DNA of 60,970 nucleotides from Candidatus Parcubacteria bacterium (GCA_023132155.1 JAGLYP010000005.1:1-60970), one strand, 5' to 3'. Shown: positions 1-7,476, counted from the first letter of the stretch. The notes: generated from the letters alone by a model not told the origin. Translations and numbers: made by a program.

Positions 1-45
1 AACAAAATTCGGAAACTCGGTTTCTGGTTGATGACAAAAAATAAT

Positions 46-603
46 TTATATTTTTTTCATAACTTGCAATATTTTTTTTTCCAGTTCTTTTTCGTTTCCG
101 TTATTCTCAATTTTAAAATCAGCTGTTTTGCCGACTTCGCTTATGTACTTTTCGGTTTCCAGGTCTTCTTTGGCGGCAAATTCCTCAAAAGCGGCATCGC
201 TTTCGCCGACTTTTTCGTCTCTTTTTACACTGCGCTCGTAACGAATTTTTTGGCCGGCCGTAACATATATTAAATAAAAATTGCCGTTGTAAGCTTCTTT
301 GAAAACGTCCGGGTCGCCCGGCATGCGAAAGCCGTCCACAATTACCAAATCAGTATCTTCGTTTTCCACTTCTTTAAGCATTGCTTTCATTAGAATATCA
401 TTTCCAAAACCCTTTTTTAAAATTATTCCTAAGTTAACCAGGCTGTCGCGAGTAGAATCAAGATAAAGGCTGTCCAGTGTTCTTCTAAGGATGCTGGAAA
501 CAGTTAGCCTGGATCCGCCAAAATGTTTCCTAATGATATCAGCCGCGGCGCCTTTTCCGCCGGCTTGTTCGCCGATAATTCCAATAATTGTTTTTTTGTC
601 CAT
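46..603 (-). CDS. P-loop nucleotide kinase-like protein (185 aa)
   Basis: A small P-loop kinase of the nucleoside-monophosphate/dephospho-CoA kinase superfamily. The N-terminus has a beta strand followed by a glycine-rich loop, GEQAGGKGAAA (about residues 11-21), a variant Walker A. A later VIVDGFRMPGD segment (about 88-98) looks like the Walker B/substrate region, and RYERSVKRDE (about 122-131) resembles the arginine-rich lid of such kinases. It is the last gene of the minus-strand dTMP-supply cluster, 12 bases after another P-loop kinase. A role in phosphorylating a (deoxy)nucleotide is therefore inferred from context; the substrate cannot be read from sequence. The alternative is a dephospho-CoA kinase-like protein. 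No Shine-Dalgarno sequence precedes the ATG. Confidence 0.7.
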   Translation of the reverse strand: MDKKTIIGIIGEQAGGKGAAADIIRKHFGGSRLTVSSILRRTLDSLYLDSTRDSLVNLGIILKKGFGNDILMKAMLKEVENEDTDLVIVDGFRMPGDPDVFKEAYNGNFYLIYVTAGQKIRYERSVKRDEKVGESDAAFEEFAAKEDLETEKYISEVGKTADFKIENNGNEKELEKKILQVMKKI

Positions 604-615
604 TTATTTTTTTAA

Positions 616-1188
616 TTAATTTTTTAAAATTTTTTTAATAATATTATCAATTTGTTTTTTTAAATCGTCAATGCTAGTTTCATTATAAATTAAAAAATCA
701 GATCTGGCAATCGGTCCGCCTTTTTCAATATTTTCAATCTCACTATAATCGCGCCGGATAAATTCTTCTTTTGAATTCATCGGCCTTTCATGTTTCCGAT
801 TTGTCAGACGCGCGAATCTGGTGGCAGGCGATGCAAAAACCGCCAGAGTGTAAAAATTATCGCCGAAATTATCTTTCATAATTTTGTATTCCGACCATGA
901 GTAGAGGCTTTCAACTAAGCAAATGTTATTATCTTCAAGCGTCTTTTTAATTTTTGGCAGAGATAGTGTCGCGTAAGCCCCCATGCCAAGCTCTTGCCGA
1001 ATTTTTTCCCGAGTAATTTGTTCGTTTTCATAATTAATTTCAATACTTTTCTCTTTCATGCGATCAAAAGTTACATCGCCGAAATAAACGTTCGGACAAT
1101 TTAATTTTTTTTTCAAATAATTAACAACCTCGGTTTTACCGGCGCCGCACATTCCGACAACGGCTATTATTTTTTTGTTTGAATTCAT
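616..1188 (-). CDS. P-loop nucleotide kinase-like protein (190 aa)
   Basis: A second small P-loop kinase with a textbook Walker A motif, GMCGAGKTE (about residues 12-20). The centre has LVESLYSWSEY (about 91-101), where Walker B is expected, and the C-terminal half has a basic lid (RFARLTNRKHERP). Length and layout fit nucleoside-monophosphate or dephospho-CoA kinases. It lies 4 bases downstream of folA and 12 bases upstream of the other kinase, so it is co-transcribed with the thymidylate genes. No canonical thymidylate kinase gene is visible in the cluster, so one of these two kinases could phosphorylate dTMP; that is inference. The two share fold and length but little obvious sequence, so they do not look like a recent duplication. 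Confidence 0.7.
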   Translation of the reverse strand: MNSNKKIIAVVGMCGAGKTEVVNYLKKKLNCPNVYFGDVTFDRMKEKSIEINYENEQITREKIRQELGMGAYATLSLPKIKKTLEDNNICLVESLYSWSEYKIMKDNFGDNFYTLAVFASPATRFARLTNRKHERPMNSKEEFIRRDYSEIENIEKGGPIARSDFLIYNETSIDDLKKQIDNIIKKILKN

Positions 1189-1192
1189 AAAT

Positions 1193-1672
1193 TTAACGTT
1201 CCAATTCCTTAAAAGTAAACTTCAAATCATCTGTTTCATGTGTTTCCTCAAAAATAACTTTTTTAAATTCAGAATAGTCAGGGAAAAAAGTGTCTGCTTC
1301 GGGGGCGTCGTCAACTTCGGTTATGTAAAGCTTGTCAATTAACGGTAAGAATAATTTATAAATAGTGCCGCCGCCGATTATGAAAATTTCTCCTTTATTA
1401 TCAAGTCTTTCTGCTTTGGTTTTTGTTTCTTCAATAGAATGCGCGACAAAACAGCCCTCTGAAACTTTATAATTTTTATCTTTTGTAATTATTATATTTG
1501 TTCTGTTTGGCAGCGGTTTTCCAATTGATTCAAAAGTTTTATCGCCCATAGCAACCACGTGCCCAGTGGTTAATTTTTTAAATCTGGCCATATCTTCGGG
1601 AATATCCCAAAGTAATTTATTTTTATAGCCGATTTCGCGGTTTTTACCGACTACTACGATCATTGAAAGCAT
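1193..1672 (-). CDS. folA: Dihydrofolate reductase
   Basis: Reduces dihydrofolate to tetrahydrofolate with NADPH, regenerating the cofactor consumed by thymidylate synthase. Its 159 aa match the family length. Recognisable blocks are the N-terminal IVVVGKNREIGYKNKLLWDI, the PEDMARFKKLT helix carrying the acidic active-site residue, GHVVAMGDKTFESIG (NADPH-binding loop), LPNRTNIIIT, and the conserved GGGTIYK. The C-terminal strand LYITEVDDAPEADTFFP is also typical. The start could be the listed ATG or the Met three codons later; both lack a Shine-Dalgarno sequence. It sits between the HD-domain gene and two P-loop kinases, in the same direction as thyA, as expected for a dTMP operon. Confidence 0.95.
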   Translation of the reverse strand: MLSMIVVVGKNREIGYKNKLLWDIPEDMARFKKLTTGHVVAMGDKTFESIGKPLPNRTNIIITKDKNYKVSEGCFVAHSIEETKTKAERLDNKGEIFIIGGGTIYKLFLPLIDKLYITEVDDAPEADTFFPDYSEFKKVIFEETHETDDLKFTFKELER

Positions 1673-1693
1673 ATTTAAGTTTGTTAAATGTGT

Positions 1694-2266
1694 CTAAATT
1701 TTAAATTCTTGTTTTCTTTTCTCTAGTTCTTTTTCAAAAATTATTTTTGCTGTTTTTGTATAAAATGTATTATCATTTTTTCTAAAATTATAATTTTGTT
1801 CAGGAGTAACATTATATGATTCTGCGTCGCTATAAAATTGCTCTTTAAATACGTCTGATAAGTTATCAGCATCAATTAACAACCTTTTATCCGGTCTTAT
1901 CGGGGTTTTAAATTTATGAGCCACGATTATTTCAATTATTGTTTTGATTTGTTTTTTATTATACTTTGTTTTAGATAAAATTTTTCTAACAATTTTCGGC
2001 GCGTATTCTATATGTAATTTAAGCGCTTGTATTTTTTCTTTTTTATTATTGCTTTTTTGTAATGCCGCGGGAACTTTTGCCCAGCCAACATCATGCAAAA
2101 TTGCGGCTGGAATAAGAATATCCTTGTCTCCACTTTCTTTTTGTAATAACAATTCCATAGCTTTAACTACTCCCTTTGTATGCAAAACAAAATTTTTCAT
2201 TTTGCCTTTTTCCAAGTAAGGTTTTGCTAATTCCCAAATTTCATTATATTTTTTGTTTGTAGTCAT
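1694..2266 (-). CDS. HD-domain phosphohydrolase
   Basis: A protein of the HD superfamily of metal-dependent phosphohydrolases. The pattern is H (FVLHTKGVV, about residue 29), then ILHDVGWAKVP (about 56-66) with the defining His-Asp pair, then a later His in VAHKFKTP and an Asp in LLIDADNLSDV (about 130-140). All ligands of a mononuclear HD site appear present. Its position between thyA and folA suggests a nucleotide or deoxynucleotide substrate (for example a 5'-nucleotidase-like activity), but HD proteins are diverse and the substrate is unknown. A 285-base repeat-filled gap separates it from thyA, so it may have its own transcript. Confidence 0.8.
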   Translation of the reverse strand: MTTNKKYNEIWELAKPYLEKGKMKNFVLHTKGVVKAMELLLQKESGDKDILIPAAILHDVGWAKVPAALQKSNNKKEKIQALKLHIEYAPKIVRKILSKTKYNKKQIKTIIEIIVAHKFKTPIRPDKRLLIDADNLSDVFKEQFYSDAESYNVTPEQNYNFRKNDNTFYTKTAKIIFEKELEKRKQEFKI

Positions 2267-2337
2267 ATTGCTTATTTAGGTTTTTTTGTAGGTTTAAATA
2301 CTATATCTTTTATTATTTCAATCAAAAACACTCATAT

Positions 2338-2492
2338 TTGTCATCCTGGAATTTTTTCTTGGAGCTTAAGCGACAAGAAAAAATATCCGGGATCCAGGGG
2401 TAAAATGCACGAACTATATTTATTTGATATTGTTTATTTATTTCTCGCCCTCCTGGATTCCAGGTTGCGTTTCGCGCCCCTGGAATGACAAA
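2338..2492. repeat. Composite inverted repeat in the HD gene/thyA gap
   Basis: The gap between the HD gene and thyA is filled by nested inverted repeats. The outer ends are TTTGTCAT (left) and ATGACAAA (right). Inside, TCCTGGA pairs with a later TCCAGG and encloses a stem of TTTTTTCTTG against CAAGAAAAAA. A second stem, TTCCAGG against CCCTGGAA, follows. It resembles the small intergenic palindromic repeats that end in TGTCATTCC in many genomes. No open reading frame lies inside. Confidence 0.6.
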
Positions 2493-2551
2493 TAGAGAGA
2501 TTGGGTTTAAAAATTTATGATTACCCGCGGAAAAGTCAGAAGAATCTTTAT

Positions 2552-3550
2552 TTAAAACCCCCCGATATTCGCAATTTCACCCCTTAGCGGAGAATGAGAT
2601 TGGTAGTTTTCCAAAGTAACATCTTCATATTTAAAATCATCAATATTCTTAATATCAGGATTTAATTTTAGGGTTGGGAGAGGGAAAGGTTTTCGCTTGA
2701 TTTGTTCTTTGATTTGTTTAAAATGATTTGAATAAATATGCACATCGCCGAAAGTGTGGACAAATTCTCCGGGTTCAATGCCGACAACTTGCGCGATCAT
2801 TAATAATAATAAAGCGTAAGAAGCGATATTAAAAGGCACGCCGAGAAATAGATCGGCGCTTCTTTGATAAAGTCCTAAATTTAATTTATTATTTGTTACC
2901 GCAAGCTGAAAAGTCGTATGGCAAAGAGGCGGCACCTCGTTGGCGTTGCCTTTTGACGCCATGGCGTAAATATAGTCGGGATTCCAGCCGGAAAGAACAT
3001 AAGATTTTCTGTATGGCTTGTCTTTAAGACCGTCAATAATCCAACCAAGCTGATCAATCTCCCGCCCGTCAGATGCCGGCCAGCGGCGCCACATTTTTCC
3101 ATAAACTATTATTAAATCACCCCACTCCACAACCCAGGGATCATTTGCGGGCAATTTTTTTAATTTGGCGATAAAATCAATTTGCGTTAAATCGTTTTTC
3201 GGGTCGTTTGCCAAGCAATGTTTATGGTACCTTTTCCATGCCCATTCATCCCAAAGATGGACATTTTTATCAACCAGCGGTTTAATATTTGAGCTTCCGG
3301 ACAAAAACCAAATCAGCTCTTCGGCAATTCCCCGAAAAAAGGTTTTTTTAGTGGTGAGTAACGGAAAGCCTTGCGATAAATCATATCTTGTTTGCCTGCC
3401 AAAAACCGAGCGAATAAAAGGAGGTTTTTCTCCCTTTTTTTTATATTCATCCAAAATTTCCGGAGTAAAAAAAAGTTTTTTATCCGAGCCGTTATCCAAG
3501 ATGTCTTGGGCTAGGTTTAGGTATTGATGTTCTGGGTGATGTTTTTGCAT
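2552..3550 (-). CDS. thyA: Thymidylate synthase
   Basis: Folate-dependent thymidylate synthase, which methylates dUMP to dTMP with methylene-tetrahydrofolate. The 332 aa are longer than the roughly 264-aa enterobacterial form and fit the class with an insertion in the small domain (about residues 95-140). Family blocks include GFPLLTTKKTFFRGIAEELIWFLSG (about 61-85), the catalytic cysteine in VPPLCHTTFQL (Cys210), YQRSADLFLGVPFNIASYALL, and HTFGDVHIYSNH. It lies in a cluster with dCTP and dCMP deaminases and dihydrofolate reductase. Its 5' end overlaps the 3' end of the upstream nuclease-like gene by 34 bases, implying translational coupling. Confidence 0.97.
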   Translation of the reverse strand: MQKHHPEHQYLNLAQDILDNGSDKKLFFTPEILDEYKKKGEKPPFIRSVFGRQTRYDLSQGFPLLTTKKTFFRGIAEELIWFLSGSSNIKPLVDKNVHLWDEWAWKRYHKHCLANDPKNDLTQIDFIAKLKKLPANDPWVVEWGDLIIVYGKMWRRWPASDGREIDQLGWIIDGLKDKPYRKSYVLSGWNPDYIYAMASKGNANEVPPLCHTTFQLAVTNNKLNLGLYQRSADLFLGVPFNIASYALLLLMIAQVVGIEPGEFVHTFGDVHIYSNHFKQIKEQIKRKPFPLPTLKLNPDIKNIDDFKYEDVTLENYQSHSPLRGEIANIGGF

Positions 3551-4020
3551 AAATTTAAAATAGTTTTTAATTCGTTTTCAATGAAATTCCATCTATTTAA
3601 ATATTTTTTTGATGTATCACATAGTGTACTATCTACATTATATTTAATTCTTAATTTATATTTTTTATTATTGTTGCTTAAAGTTGCTTTTAGTTCTTTT
3701 GTTGGGACAATAAAAAAATAATTTTTATCATACCAATATCCAATTAAAAAACCTGCGTTATTATATTCATTTTCAGTTAAAGCAAAATCAAAAAATCTAT
3801 GGCGACTTGTCGTGTATAATCTTTGTCGTGTTTTAACTTCTATTTTAATTTTATTGGAAGTTTCATTGTTAAATAGAATTATGTCGCAACCGATTTCATT
3901 TAAATTTTTATAAACCTCCCATTTAGTATTTTTTGTTAGCAAATAGAGACGAAACAATACAGTTTTCTCTCCGATTTCTGATAATAATTGTTTGATATTT
4001 TGAGGTAATTGTTTTGGCAT
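3517..4020 (-). CDS. PD-(D/E)XK nuclease-like protein
   Basis: A 167-aa protein with the core signature of the PD-(D/E)XK nuclease fold: GCDIILFNN (about residues 44-52) followed by IKIEVKTRQR (about 58-67), giving the D...E-x-K arrangement on adjacent strands. N-terminal helices precede it, as in small restriction-like or Holliday-junction-type enzymes. It is embedded in the deoxynucleotide operon, overlapping thyA by 34 bases and 20 bases downstream of dcd. A DNA- or nucleotide-related role is plausible, but no methylase or specificity gene is nearby, so a restriction system is not supported. The fold call is moderately sure; the function is unknown. Confidence 0.6.
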   Translation of the reverse strand: MPKQLPQNIKQLLSEIGEKTVLFRLYLLTKNTKWEVYKNLNEIGCDIILFNNETSNKIKIEVKTRQRLYTTSRHRFFDFALTENEYNNAGFLIGYWYDKNYFFIVPTKELKATLSNNNKKYKLRIKYNVDSTLCDTSKKYLNRWNFIENELKTILNLCKNITQNINT

Positions 4021-4040
4021 GGTATAAGCTTATTAATTTT

Positions 4041-4589
4041 TTAAACCTGCATCTCCTCCCCGTCAGTAGCGACTCTTCCTCCTTGCCATTGGCCTCTATA
4101 TTGACTGCCTTCGCCAAGAATGTCGTGGAAAGTAATGTGGACGATACGGGCGCCGAATGATATTTTTATATTTGATTTTCCCAGGTTGGATAATCCAAAA
4201 GTCAGTTCGCCGGAATATCCGGGCTGGGCTACTCCGTTAAATAGCGCGAGACCTGATCTAAACAGTGTTGTTCGCGGAAAAATAATTCCTGATAAGGTAG
4301 TGGGTAAATTAACTTTTTCCATAGTTTTGATTAAGTAGTACTCTCCCGGTTTAAAAACATAAAAATTATCGCTTTTATCTTTGTTTGGGTCGTGTTTTGC
4401 CAATAATTCAATTTGCGGCGTTTCCCTGTCATCAACACCTAAAAAACCGGAACCCTCCAGACTGTAAACTTCGGCAATTCTTAAATCAAATCCCGCTCCT
4501 TCAGGATTATTTTTTTCACGTTCGCATAAATTTTCCACCAGATTATTATTTTTAACTAATTCATGTAATTTTTTTATGCCTAAGATCAT
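4041..4589 (-). CDS. dcd: dCTP deaminase / dUTPase family protein
   Basis: A trimeric dCTP deaminase/dUTPase family enzyme, supplying dUMP/dUTP for thymidylate synthesis. Family blocks are GAGFDLRI, RTTLFRSGL, NGVAQPGYSGELTFGL (catalytic-glutamate region), and a C-terminal YRGQWQGGR tail that would close over the nucleotide. Whether it deaminates, hydrolyses or does both cannot be decided here. The ORF opens five codons earlier (MTQKN), but that ATG lies inside the left arm of the adjacent fold-back repeat. The next Met (MILGIKKL) matches the usual MIL start of the family and is chosen. It is followed by the nuclease-like gene and thyA. Confidence 0.85.
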   Translation of the reverse strand: MILGIKKLHELVKNNNLVENLCEREKNNPEGAGFDLRIAEVYSLEGSGFLGVDDRETPQIELLAKHDPNKDKSDNFYVFKPGEYYLIKTMEKVNLPTTLSGIIFPRTTLFRSGLALFNGVAQPGYSGELTFGLSNLGKSNIKISFGARIVHITFHDILGEGSQYRGQWQGGRVATDGEEMQV

Positions 4590-4591
4590 AT

Positions 4592-4708
4592 TTTTTTGTG
4601 TCATTGCGAGCGCCAGCGAAGCAAGCCCGTGGTACCTGCACCGTCCGTTGCAAATTCACATACGGTGTTCTGTGACACGGGATTGCTTCGCTGGCGCTCG
4701 CAATGACA
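4592..4708. repeat. MITE-like fold-back element between comEB and dcd
   Basis: A perfect 26-bp inverted repeat, TGTCATTGCGAGCGCCAGCG... at 4599-4624 and its complement at 4683-4708. The arms continue inward with CCCGTG/CACGGG after one unpaired base each, and then CACCGT/ACGGTG, so the whole 110-bp unit can fold into one long hairpin. It is GC-richer than its surroundings. No coding potential. Its left end supplies the first codons of the long version of the dcd ORF. Confidence 0.8.
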
Positions 4709-4719
4709 ATTTAAGTTTA

Positions 4720-5256
4720 TTAATTTTTCTTTTTATAGTCGCAATTAATATATACTTTGCCGCTGTATTTACGAATTTTTATTCCTCGCGTGTCGGCAAG
4801 TTCGCGGGCTTCATTTTCTTTTTCAGTGCCTCTGCCGCCTTTTTTTATTCTGGCATATTCCTCAAGATATATTATTTCTCTTATACCGGCGTTATTTAGC
4901 GATTTCATGCAGTCATAGCAGGGGAATGTGGCTGTATAAAGCGTTGCGCCGCGCAACCTGGTAATGTCAACAGCATTTATCATTCCGTTTACCTCCGCAT
5001 GGGCGCCGCGGCAACGTTTTAGTTTCCCTGTTTGCGGATCACCGTCAACTTTAGCGCAACCTACATCAATACAGTGGTAATCGCCTTCGGTTGGGCCGTT
5101 GTAGCCGACAGATATAACGCGATTATGTTTATCAACATACACCGCGCCAGCCTCCACATAGCGGCAAGCTGTGCGTTTGGCGGCTAAAATAGCCATATTC
5201 ATAAAAAATTCATCCCATGAAAGCCGGGATGTTTTTGGTTCTTTAAGTTTAGTCAT
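4720..5256 (-). CDS. comEB: dCMP deaminase
   Basis: Zinc-dependent cytidine/deoxycytidylate deaminase family; converts dCMP to dUMP, the substrate of ThyA. The zinc site is complete: GAHAEVNGMINA (His plus the catalytic Glu) and FPCYDCMKSL (two Cys). The upstream GAVYVDKHNRVISVGYNGP is typical of dCMP deaminases, and extra cysteines and histidines in HCIDVGCAKVDG could bind a second zinc as in that family. 178 aa. It is the first gene of the minus-strand dTMP cluster. A TATAAT box (5265-5270, minus) puts the likely transcription start within a few bases of the ATG, suggesting a leaderless or nearly leaderless message. Confidence 0.92.
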   Translation of the reverse strand: MTKLKEPKTSRLSWDEFFMNMAILAAKRTACRYVEAGAVYVDKHNRVISVGYNGPTEGDYHCIDVGCAKVDGDPQTGKLKRCRGAHAEVNGMINAVDITRLRGATLYTATFPCYDCMKSLNNAGIREIIYLEEYARIKKGGRGTEKENEARELADTRGIKIRKYSGKVYINCDYKKKN

Positions 5257-5264
5257 AAAGATTT

Positions 5265-5270
5265 ATTATA
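5265..5270 (-). promoter_or_regulatory. -10 box of the dTMP cluster
   Basis: TATAAT on the minus strand ends 8 bases before the comEB start codon, so transcription would start about at the ATG. No good -35 box is seen at normal spacing. Confidence 0.5.
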
Positions 5271-5325
5271 TGAGTTTTATTTAGCGCTTTTTTATTTTAT
5301 CAAATTTTAGTTTTAAGCGCAAATT

Positions 5326-5354
5326 AAATAAAACCCCGTAAAGGGGTTTTATTT
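5326..5354 (-). terminator. Rho-independent terminator after rplA
   Basis: A 12-bp perfect stem AAATAAAACCCC/GGGGTTTTATTT with a 5-base loop, 23 bases beyond the rplA stop codon, with T-rich tails on both strands. It separates the secE-nusG-rplK-rplA operon from the comEB cluster. Confidence 0.85.
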
Positions 5355-5376
5355 TGTATATAATTTTTAATATATT

Positions 5377-6081
5377 TTATTTAGGCACGACAATTTTAAT
5401 TCCGGGCCCCATTGACGAAGATATACTGATATTTTTAATATAGATACCTTTAGCTTTATTTGGTTTGACTTTTTTTATAGTGTCAATTAAAACCGTGAAA
5501 TTTTCAATTAATTTTTTATCATCAAAAGAAACTTTGCCTGTTATTACGTGAATATTGCCGGTATCGTCGTTTTTAAAGCTTATTTTGCCCTTTTTTAGCT
5601 CTTCAACGGCCTTTGCCGGATTTGGGGTAACGGTTTCGTTTTTTGGCGATGGCATAAGACCGCGGGTTCCTAAAATTTTGGCAATTTGAGATAAATTTCT
5701 CATCATTGCCGGCTCGGCAACCGCTACTTGAAAATCGGTTTTTTCGGTTTTTTTGATTTTCGCGATCAAGTCTTCACTGCCGACAAAATCAGCTCCGGCG
5801 GCTTTTACTTCCTTTTCTTTTTCCGGGCTGACAAAGGCGGCAACCTTAATGGTTTTTCCTGTTCCATGAGGCAAACTGACAGCGGTTCTGATTTGCTGGT
5901 CGCCTTTTTTAGCGTCAATTCCCAGACGAAAATGCGCCTCAACTGACGCGTCAAATTTAGTTTTTGAAAGTTTTTTAGTTAACTCAATTCCTTCTTCCAG
6001 TGAATAAATTTTTTGTTTATCAAATTCAGGAGTAATTGTTTTTTCTTCCTTTTTTTTAGAAGAATTTTTTTCTTTTTTCAT
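5377..6081 (-). CDS. rplA: Ribosomal protein uL1
   Basis: Large-subunit protein of the L1 stalk. 234 aa, the usual length. An N-terminal Lys-rich segment is followed by SLEEGIELTKKLSKTKFDASVEAHFRLGIDAKKGDQQIR, then GTGKTIKVAAF and MPSPKNETVTPNPAKAVEELKKGKISFKNDDTGNIH; the C-terminal KGIYIKNISISSSMGPGI is diagnostic. It is the last gene of the secE-nusG-rplK-rplA operon and is followed by a clear terminator. The gap from rplK holds an AT-rich inverted repeat. In many bacteria L1 represses its own operon by binding mRNA; no clear L1-binding mimic was identified here. Confidence 0.97.
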   Translation of the reverse strand: MKKEKNSSKKKEEKTITPEFDKQKIYSLEEGIELTKKLSKTKFDASVEAHFRLGIDAKKGDQQIRTAVSLPHGTGKTIKVAAFVSPEKEKEVKAAGADFVGSEDLIAKIKKTEKTDFQVAVAEPAMMRNLSQIAKILGTRGLMPSPKNETVTPNPAKAVEELKKGKISFKNDDTGNIHVITGKVSFDDKKLIENFTVLIDTIKKVKPNKAKGIYIKNISISSSMGPGIKIVVPK

Positions 6082-6101
6082 ATATTTTTCGTGGTTATAG
6101 C

Positions 6102-6190
6102 GAAGTTGAAAGTTAAAAAGTTTATAAAGTTATAAAGTCTGTTATTTTTAATAACTTTATAACTTTTTACTTTATAACTTTTAACTAATA
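6102..6190. repeat. AT-rich imperfect inverted repeat, rplK-rplA gap
   Basis: Units of AAGTTGAAAGTT, TTTATAAAGTTATAAAG and their complements (ATAACTTTATAACTTTTTAC, TTTATAACTTTTAAC) form a long imperfect hairpin between rplK and rplA. A closely related arrangement lies upstream of rplK. It could be an mRNA processing or pausing structure, or simply expanded repeats. Confidence 0.55.
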
Positions 6191-6212
6191 TCTTCTCCCA
6201 CAAATTATTAAT

Positions 6213-6635
6213 TTATTTAATTTCCACACCCATTTGCCGCGCGGTGCCTTCAATGATTTTCATTGCTTGGTTAACATCATTGGTGTTAAGATCCGGCATT
6301 TTAATTTCGGCAATTTCTTTTAATTGAGTCTGTGTGATTGAGCCGATTTTTTCAGCCAAAGGTTTGCCCGAGCCCTTTTTAAGTTTGGCCGCTTTTTTGA
6401 TTAATTCCGCTGCCGGCGGTGTTTTCATTATAAAGTTAAAAGTTCTATCTTCATAAACGGTAATTTCAACCGGCACTATATCTCCCATGCGATTTTTAGA
6501 CGCGTCATTAAATTTTGCGCAGAAGTCCTGAATTTGCAAGCCATGCTGGCCTAAAGCCGGTCCTATCGGAGGAGCTGGATTAGCCTGTCCGGCTGGAATT
6601 TGTAATTTTATAACTGTTAATATTTTTTTAGCCAT
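6213..6635 (-). CDS. rplK: Ribosomal protein uL11
   Basis: Binds the GTPase-associated centre of 23S rRNA. 140 aa, the usual length. Conserved N-terminus with [24 protein letters not shown], then FCAKFNDAS and [18 protein letters not shown], and a C-terminal rRNA-binding part ending [10 protein letters not shown]. In the standard order secE-nusG-rplK-rplA. Flanked on both sides by related AT-rich inverted repeats. The ATG has no Shine-Dalgarno sequence. Confidence 0.98.
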   Translation of the reverse strand: MAKKILTVIKLQIPAGQANPAPPIGPALGQHGLQIQDFCAKFNDASKNRMGDIVPVEITVYEDRTFNFIMKTPPAAELIKKAAKLKKGSGKPLAEKIGSITQTQLKEIAEIKMPDLNTNDVNQAMKIIEGTARQMGVEIK

Positions 6636-6641
6636 ATATTT

Positions 6642-6740
6642 AAGTTGAAAGTTTATAAAGTTATAAAGTTGAAAGTTTTTTTAAAGAGAAACTTTATAAA
6701 GATTATCACTTTATAACTTTTTAACTTTCTACTTTTAACT
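6642..6740. repeat. AT-rich imperfect inverted repeat, nusG-rplK gap
   Basis: Left part AAGTTGAAAGTTTATAAAG (repeated), right part ACTTTATAACTTTTTAACTT. It shares the same 12-20-base words as the repeat in the rplK-rplA gap and can form a long AT-rich hairpin. Confidence 0.55.
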
Positions 6741-6745
6741 ATGTA

Positions 6746-7291
6746 TTATATTTTCTTAATTTGTAAAAAATCCAATTCAACAGGTGTTTCGCGGCCGAAC
6801 ATTGAAACCAGAACTTTAATTCTGCCTTTAGCTTCATCAATGCTGGTAATTTTTCCTTCCATATTTTTAAACGGTCCGTCAGTAATAGAAACCGGTGAGC
6901 CCACAGAAACATCAATTTTAAATTTTGGCTCTTCAACGCCCATCTTTTTCTGGAGCGTTTTAATTTCTTTCTCGCTGATTGGCGTTGGTATGGTGCCGGT
7001 GCCGATAAAACCGGTAACATTTGGCGTGTTGCGGACAACATACCAAGATTCATCGGTTACAATCATTTCCACCATAACATAACCGGGAAAAATTCTTTCT
7101 TCAACCACTTTTCTTTTGCCGTTTTTGATTTTAATTTTTTTTTCCGTGGGAATTAAAATATTAAAAATTTTATCATCCATATCCATGGATTCAATTCTTT
7201 GTTTTAAATTTTTTTCAACATTTTCCTCGTAGCCGGAATAGGTATGCAGTACATACCAGCGCCTTCCTTGATTAAGAGTTTGTTTAGCCAT
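6746..7291 (-). CDS. nusG: Transcription termination/antitermination factor NusG
   Basis: Binds RNA polymerase and links it to Rho or the ribosome. 181 aa, the usual length. The NGN domain begins with RRWYVLHTYSGYEENVEKNLKQRI and includes PGYVMVEMIVTDESWYVVRNTPNVTGFIG. The C-terminal KOW domain has VGSPVSITDGPFKNMEGKI and KVLVSMFGRETPVELDFLQIKKI. It lies between secE and rplK in the conserved order. The gap to secE (about 185 bases) is filled by repeats, so secE and nusG are less tightly packed than usual. Confidence 0.98.
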   Translation of the reverse strand: MAKQTLNQGRRWYVLHTYSGYEENVEKNLKQRIESMDMDDKIFNILIPTEKKIKIKNGKRKVVEERIFPGYVMVEMIVTDESWYVVRNTPNVTGFIGTGTIPTPISEKEIKTLQKKMGVEEPKFKIDVSVGSPVSITDGPFKNMEGKITSIDEAKGRIKVLVSMFGRETPVELDFLQIKKI

Positions 7292-7305
7292 ATAAGTTAT
7301 GAGTT

Positions 7306-7351
7306 ATGCTAATCCGCGAATAAATGCTAATCCGCGAATTGCGAATAAATT
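7306..7351. repeat. TGCTAATCCGCGAAT repeat, copy 1
   Basis: A tandem pair of ATGCTAATCCGCGAAT units followed by TGCGAATAAATT, just upstream of nusG. Related copies lie upstream of rplL (20772-20815) and of the glycosyltransferase gene at 31800 (reverse orientation). Confidence 0.7.
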
Positions 7352-7404
7352 GTGAGAATTAAATAGTGATTATTTAAAAAATGGAATAATTTTAATTCGT
7401 ATGC

Positions 7405-7470
7405 TTGTCCTTCCGAAGCTTTAGCGAAGGAGGATCCCGTATTCGTAGGGGCGTGGTCGCCCATAGGGCG
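7405..7470. repeat. Small palindromic repeats between secE and nusG
   Basis: Contains CCTTCCGAAGCTTTAGCGAAGG, which folds on itself, and a second hairpin with GGGCG/CGCCC arms plus TCGCCCTATGGGCGA on the minus strand. The first unit loosely resembles the palindromic element found inside the coding regions at 11636 and 15331. Confidence 0.5.
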
Positions 7471-7476
7471 ATAACG

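Noticed and set aside
1231-1247. parS-like TGTTTCATGTGTTTCC
   Set aside because: Only 11 of 16 positions match the parS consensus, and it lies inside folA; a half-site near 39100 is no better.
3517-4020. Restriction-modification system
   Set aside because: A nuclease-like fold alone, without methyltransferase or specificity genes nearby.
7306-7351. CRISPR array
   Set aside because: Only two short tandem units without spacers; no cas genes anywhere in the window.
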